DNA from: Chitinophagales bacterium
Lineage (GTDB): Bacteria; Bacteroidota; Bacteroidia; Chitinophagales; UBA2359
Direction: 5' to 3'
Length of the DNA: 9,690 nucleotides
NCBI GenBank assembly: GCA_020629335.1
Contig: JAHDDN010000191.1
Span: 1-9,690, forward strand
Positions 8,021-9,690 of the stretch are shown one piece after another (within the stretch, counting starts at the first letter, position 1; the number at the start of each line of letters is the position of its first letter). The notes under the pieces were generated by a model that did not search any database, had not been told where the DNA came from, and saw nothing but the letters and a program-made list of their open reading frames with translations. Both the position numbers and the translations under genes were made by a program.

Positions 8021-9366
8021 AGGCAAGTATATTGATCATTTTCAAATATGCCCAATGGATAAAATCCATCGATCTTTTCTACGACTGCTAAATTACAGGC
8101 TTTATTATTACTAAAGATCAAAAATGACAGCAAAGTGTCTACTGGAAATGAGAAAGAAATTGTTTGGTAGTGCTTGTCTTCATCACAAATAACCCAATTC
8201 CCATTATATTCAACAAATCGTATATTACGCATCAAATAAGTTCGATTATTGCTCCAAGGATTCGTTTGAAGATACTTCAGCTTAGCATCATGTTGTGCTA
8301 ACCAATTTGAATAAAATATGGGTGTATCTTCCATTTGATCGTGCAGCATTTTTTGCCTCTTCACAAATGCCCTATGCGGATTTATTGAAGGATAAAAAGC
8401 TAATTCGGCTTCTACAATACTGCCATTGACTAAGTTCAATAAAGCAGCCTCAGAAAACTTAGTTTCGAAAGCCAAAATAATCGCTGATTGATTGCTCTTT
8501 AAGCCATGCAGCCATGTTCGGTGTGTCGTCAATGTTTCATCCATCACCTCTGTTGTTGATCCTAAAACCAACCAATGATCTTTTTGGGTTTTAGTATTTT
8601 CATCGCTCGCTAAATCCTTGGTTTTAAAAGTCCAACCTAATAAGCTTTTAATAGTCAATTGTGTAGCCGAATCTAATTGTTGAGATTGTTCGTAAGCTTG
8701 AAGCAAAAGGTATAATTTGGCTATTAATTCTAAGGCTTGCTCTTGCCATTTAGACGCATCCGTGTAATTCAATTTATTAAAGCCTTTCACCCAGCCAGCT
8801 AAGCCCGGTGCTTTAGCATCTACCATTCTGGAAGCCACTTGCTCAAAAAAGGAAGCATCTTTAGCAGGCAAATTTAATATTCCCAATCGAATCATATCTT
8901 TGAGCCATAAGCTAAGTTCCTCTACTCCGCTATCTACAAATTTAGTTCGAGCGCCATCTCTTTTAGCTTTTCCATCTTGCTTTTTCTGAAGTTCTTCTTC
9001 GGTGAGTTCTTTTTCTTCTTGCTCTATTTTTTTAGCTCGACTTTGGCGTTTATCCAGCCAGTCAGACACGAGTTTAGGTTCTTCTATTGCTTGAAATGAA
9101 TCAGCCTCTTTAGCATATAAAAGCAAAATAGCAATGGCATGTTTACAAGGAAATTGTCTGGAAGGACAGCTACATTTAGAGGCAAAGTTGACAGTATCTA
9201 TTTGTACATGATAAGGCTTGGAGCCTGATCCTTTTATTTCTCCCCAAATACTCCTTTCACTCTTTGCTCTCAATTGCCAATGGGCGGAAGATGAAAGTTT
9301 ATTCCCTGCCTTAAAAGTACTGGGTTTAGGGGCTAATTGTTCGATATGTTCTAAGCTTAGATTCAA
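8017..9366 (-). CDS. SWIM zinc-finger protein (YehQ-like), TTG start
   Basis: This is a 449-residue protein. The frame has a stop codon (TGA) four codons before TTG 9366, and its next ATG lies beyond residue 150, after the zinc finger. TTG 9366 is therefore the best start and gives the usual-looking N-terminus (SLEHIEQLAPKPSTFKAGNK, residues 4-23). The SWIM motif CxCx6CxH is complete: Cys65, Cys67, Cys74 and His76 in CSCPSRQFPCKH, which should bind one zinc ion. A charged, probably coiled linker follows (105-142). Next comes a family block with LSLWLKDMIRLG (151-162) and MVDAKAPGLAGWVKGF (181-196). SWIM domains are thought to bind DNA or protein; which applies here cannot be read from the sequence. 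It is the first gene of the operon, 35-40 nt after a predicted promoter, and it overlaps the DUF5691 gene by 4 nt. The E. coli counterpart is likely YehQ. Confidence 0.9.
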   Translation of the reverse strand: MNLSLEHIEQLAPKPSTFKAGNKLSSSAHWQLRAKSERSIWGEIKGSGSKPYHVQIDTVNFASKCSCPSRQFPCKHAIAILLLYAKEADSFQAIEEPKLVSDWLDKRQSRAKKIEQEEKELTEEELQKKQDGKAKRDGARTKFVDSGVEELSLWLKDMIRLGILNLPAKDASFFEQVASRMVDAKAPGLAGWVKGFNKLNYTDASKWQEQALELIAKLYLLLQAYEQSQQLDSATQLTIKSLLGWTFKTKDLASDENTKTQKDHWLVLGSTTEVMDETLTTHRTWLHGLKSNQSAIILAFETKFSEAALLNLVNGSIVEAELAFYPSINPHRAFVKRQKMLHDQMEDTPIFYSNWLAQHDAKLKYLQTNPWSNNRTYLMRNIRFVEYNGNWVICDEDKHYQTISFSFPVDTLLSFLIFSNNKACNLAVVEKIDGFYPLGIFENDQYTCL

Positions 9367-9367
9367 A

Positions 9368-9382
9368 CTAGGGGCAAATCAT
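9368..9382 (-). other. Possible 4-codon leader ORF before the SWIM gene
   Basis: On the transcribed strand ATG ATT TGC CCC TAG runs from 9382 to 9368. Its stop codon ends one base before the TTG start of the SWIM gene. Such a layout could let ribosomes terminate and restart at the weak TTG. It could also be chance. A third option is a one-base error in the CCCC run: losing one base would join this ATG in frame to the SWIM protein. Confidence 0.25.
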
Positions 9383-9406
9383 TTAGGGGTCAATAATAAT
9401 CTACTC

Positions 9407-9436
9407 CAAATATAATAAAATCCAACACTATTCAAA
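9407..9436 (-). promoter_or_regulatory. Predicted Bacteroidota promoter of the operon (TTTG-N18-TAnnTTTG)
   Basis: On the minus strand TTTG (9436-9433) is followed after 18 bases by TATATTTG (9414-9407). The second box is a full match to TAnnTTTG, the -7 box known for the primary sigma factor of Bacteroidota, and the first is the -33 box at an accepted spacing. Transcription would start near 9400, giving a leader of about 35 nt before the TTG start of the SWIM gene. I found no second full match in the two larger gaps inside the operon, so one message for all five genes is likely. Confidence 0.6.
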
Positions 9437-9450
9437 AAACAATTCGACTT

Positions 9451-9506
9451 ATTTTATGGGCGCCCCCACTGCGTTCACTAATCTTCAAGCGTCTCACCCA
9501 TAAAAT
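9451..9506. repeat. 56-bp element bounded by 10-bp inverted repeats
   Basis: ATTTTATGGG (9451-9460) and its exact reverse complement (9497-9506) enclose 36 bases. The left arm runs into GGGCGCCC (9458-9465), a palindrome also found at 5135-5142. The element sits directly upstream of the operon promoter. It may be a small MITE-like insertion or a hairpin ending a transcript that comes from the right. No T-run is present, which argues against an intrinsic terminator. Confidence 0.5.
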
Positions 9507-9560
9507 TAATCATTCATCATTATGCATTTATCATTAGCCGAAGGCGCAGTGGTCGGGCTA

Positions 9561-9690
9561 TCCGCTCTTATGTGGCTATTCAGCCGCTACTCCGCTAAGT
9601 GCTGCTTGTCTGCCCTTCGGGCCAGCCGTCGCATCACTAAGCTACGTAAGCAGCTTCATCACGCCACATACCGCTTCTATCCCTCGCGCA
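9561..9690. repeat. GC-rich patch with nested inverted repeats (probable dispersed intergenic repeat)
   Basis: The last ~150 bases are clearly richer in G and C than the rest of the window. They contain concentric inverted repeats: TATGTGGC (9569-9576) with GCCACATA (9663-9670), GCTGCTT (9601-9607) with AAGCAGC (9648-9654), and an inner GCCC-TTC-GGGC hairpin (9612-9622). CCGCT occurs four times. Phrases such as GCGAGGGATAGAAGCGG and GCGGATAGCCCGACC on the minus strand remind me of noncoding repeats found throughout Bacteroidota genomes. A structured RNA is an alternative. The element probably runs past the right edge. Confidence 0.5.

Larger units (their letters stand above)
9367..9690. other. 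Intergenic region upstream of the operon
   Basis: These 324 bases hold no gene I can support. In order from the SWIM gene they hold its short leader, the promoter, the 56-bp inverted-repeat element, a low-complexity stretch of CATTCATCATTATGCATT type (9507-9535) and the GC-rich nested repeat. A plus-strand frame from ATG 9522 stays open to the window edge for 56 codons. It lies on the repeat, and I give it little weight as a gene. Confidence 0.6.

Noticed and set aside
9522..9690. Plus-strand frame from ATG, open to the window edge (56 codons)
   Set aside because: It coincides with the GC-rich nested repeat, has no ribosome site, and its product (many Ala, Arg, Ser, Leu) matches nothing I recognise. 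A longer contig could change this.
1..9690. CRISPR array, tRNA, rRNA, transposase or prophage genes
   Set aside because: No regularly spaced direct repeats, cloverleaf, ribosomal RNA signature or recombinase motifs were seen on either strand.

Overview
The window is one minus-strand operon, read from high to low coordinates. It encodes five large proteins: a SWIM zinc-finger protein, a DUF5691 protein, a MoxR-type AAA+ ATPase of the YehL kind, a DUF4132 protein with HEAT-like repeats, and a DUF5682 protein whose C-terminus is cut by the left edge. The host is most likely a member of the Bacteroidota. The coding sequence is AT-rich, the leaders before start codons are A-rich, and a Bacteroidota-type promoter (TTTG, 18 bases, TAnnTTTG) lies before the first gene. 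The GTAGGGACGTTGCA-type palindromes also resemble repeats I remember from that phylum. A finer placement, for example near Saprospiria, would be guesswork.

Layout from right to left. 9367-9690 is intergenic, with a promoter (9407-9436), a 56-bp element bounded by 10-bp inverted repeats (9451-9506) and a GC-rich patch with concentric inverted repeats (9561-9690). The SWIM gene (9366-8017) appears to start at TTG and overlaps the DUF5691 gene (8020-6368) by ATGA. An 84-nt gap holding a near-perfect 29-bp palindrome follows, then the MoxR ATPase (6283-5204). A 107-nt gap holding a second GTAGGGRCG-type hairpin leads to the DUF4132 gene (5096-2088). The DUF5682 gene starts 9 nt later behind a clear AGGAG site (2078 to beyond position 1).

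The gene set matches the E. coli yeh locus as I remember it (DUF4132 protein YehI, MoxR ATPase YehL, YehM, VWA protein YehP, SWIM protein YehQ), with DUF5691 added. A VWA protein, the usual MoxR partner, is not in the window and would be expected beyond the left edge. By family analogy the MoxR ATPase, with a VWA adaptor, would remodel a target or complex. The SWIM protein could bind nucleic acid or protein, the HEAT-type DUF4132 and DUF5691 proteins could act as scaffolds, and the DUF5682 protein may be an EreA/TIKI-like hydrolase. No biochemical function is established from this sequence. The system is the strongest candidate here for a poorly described biological machine, possibly for stress response or conflict.
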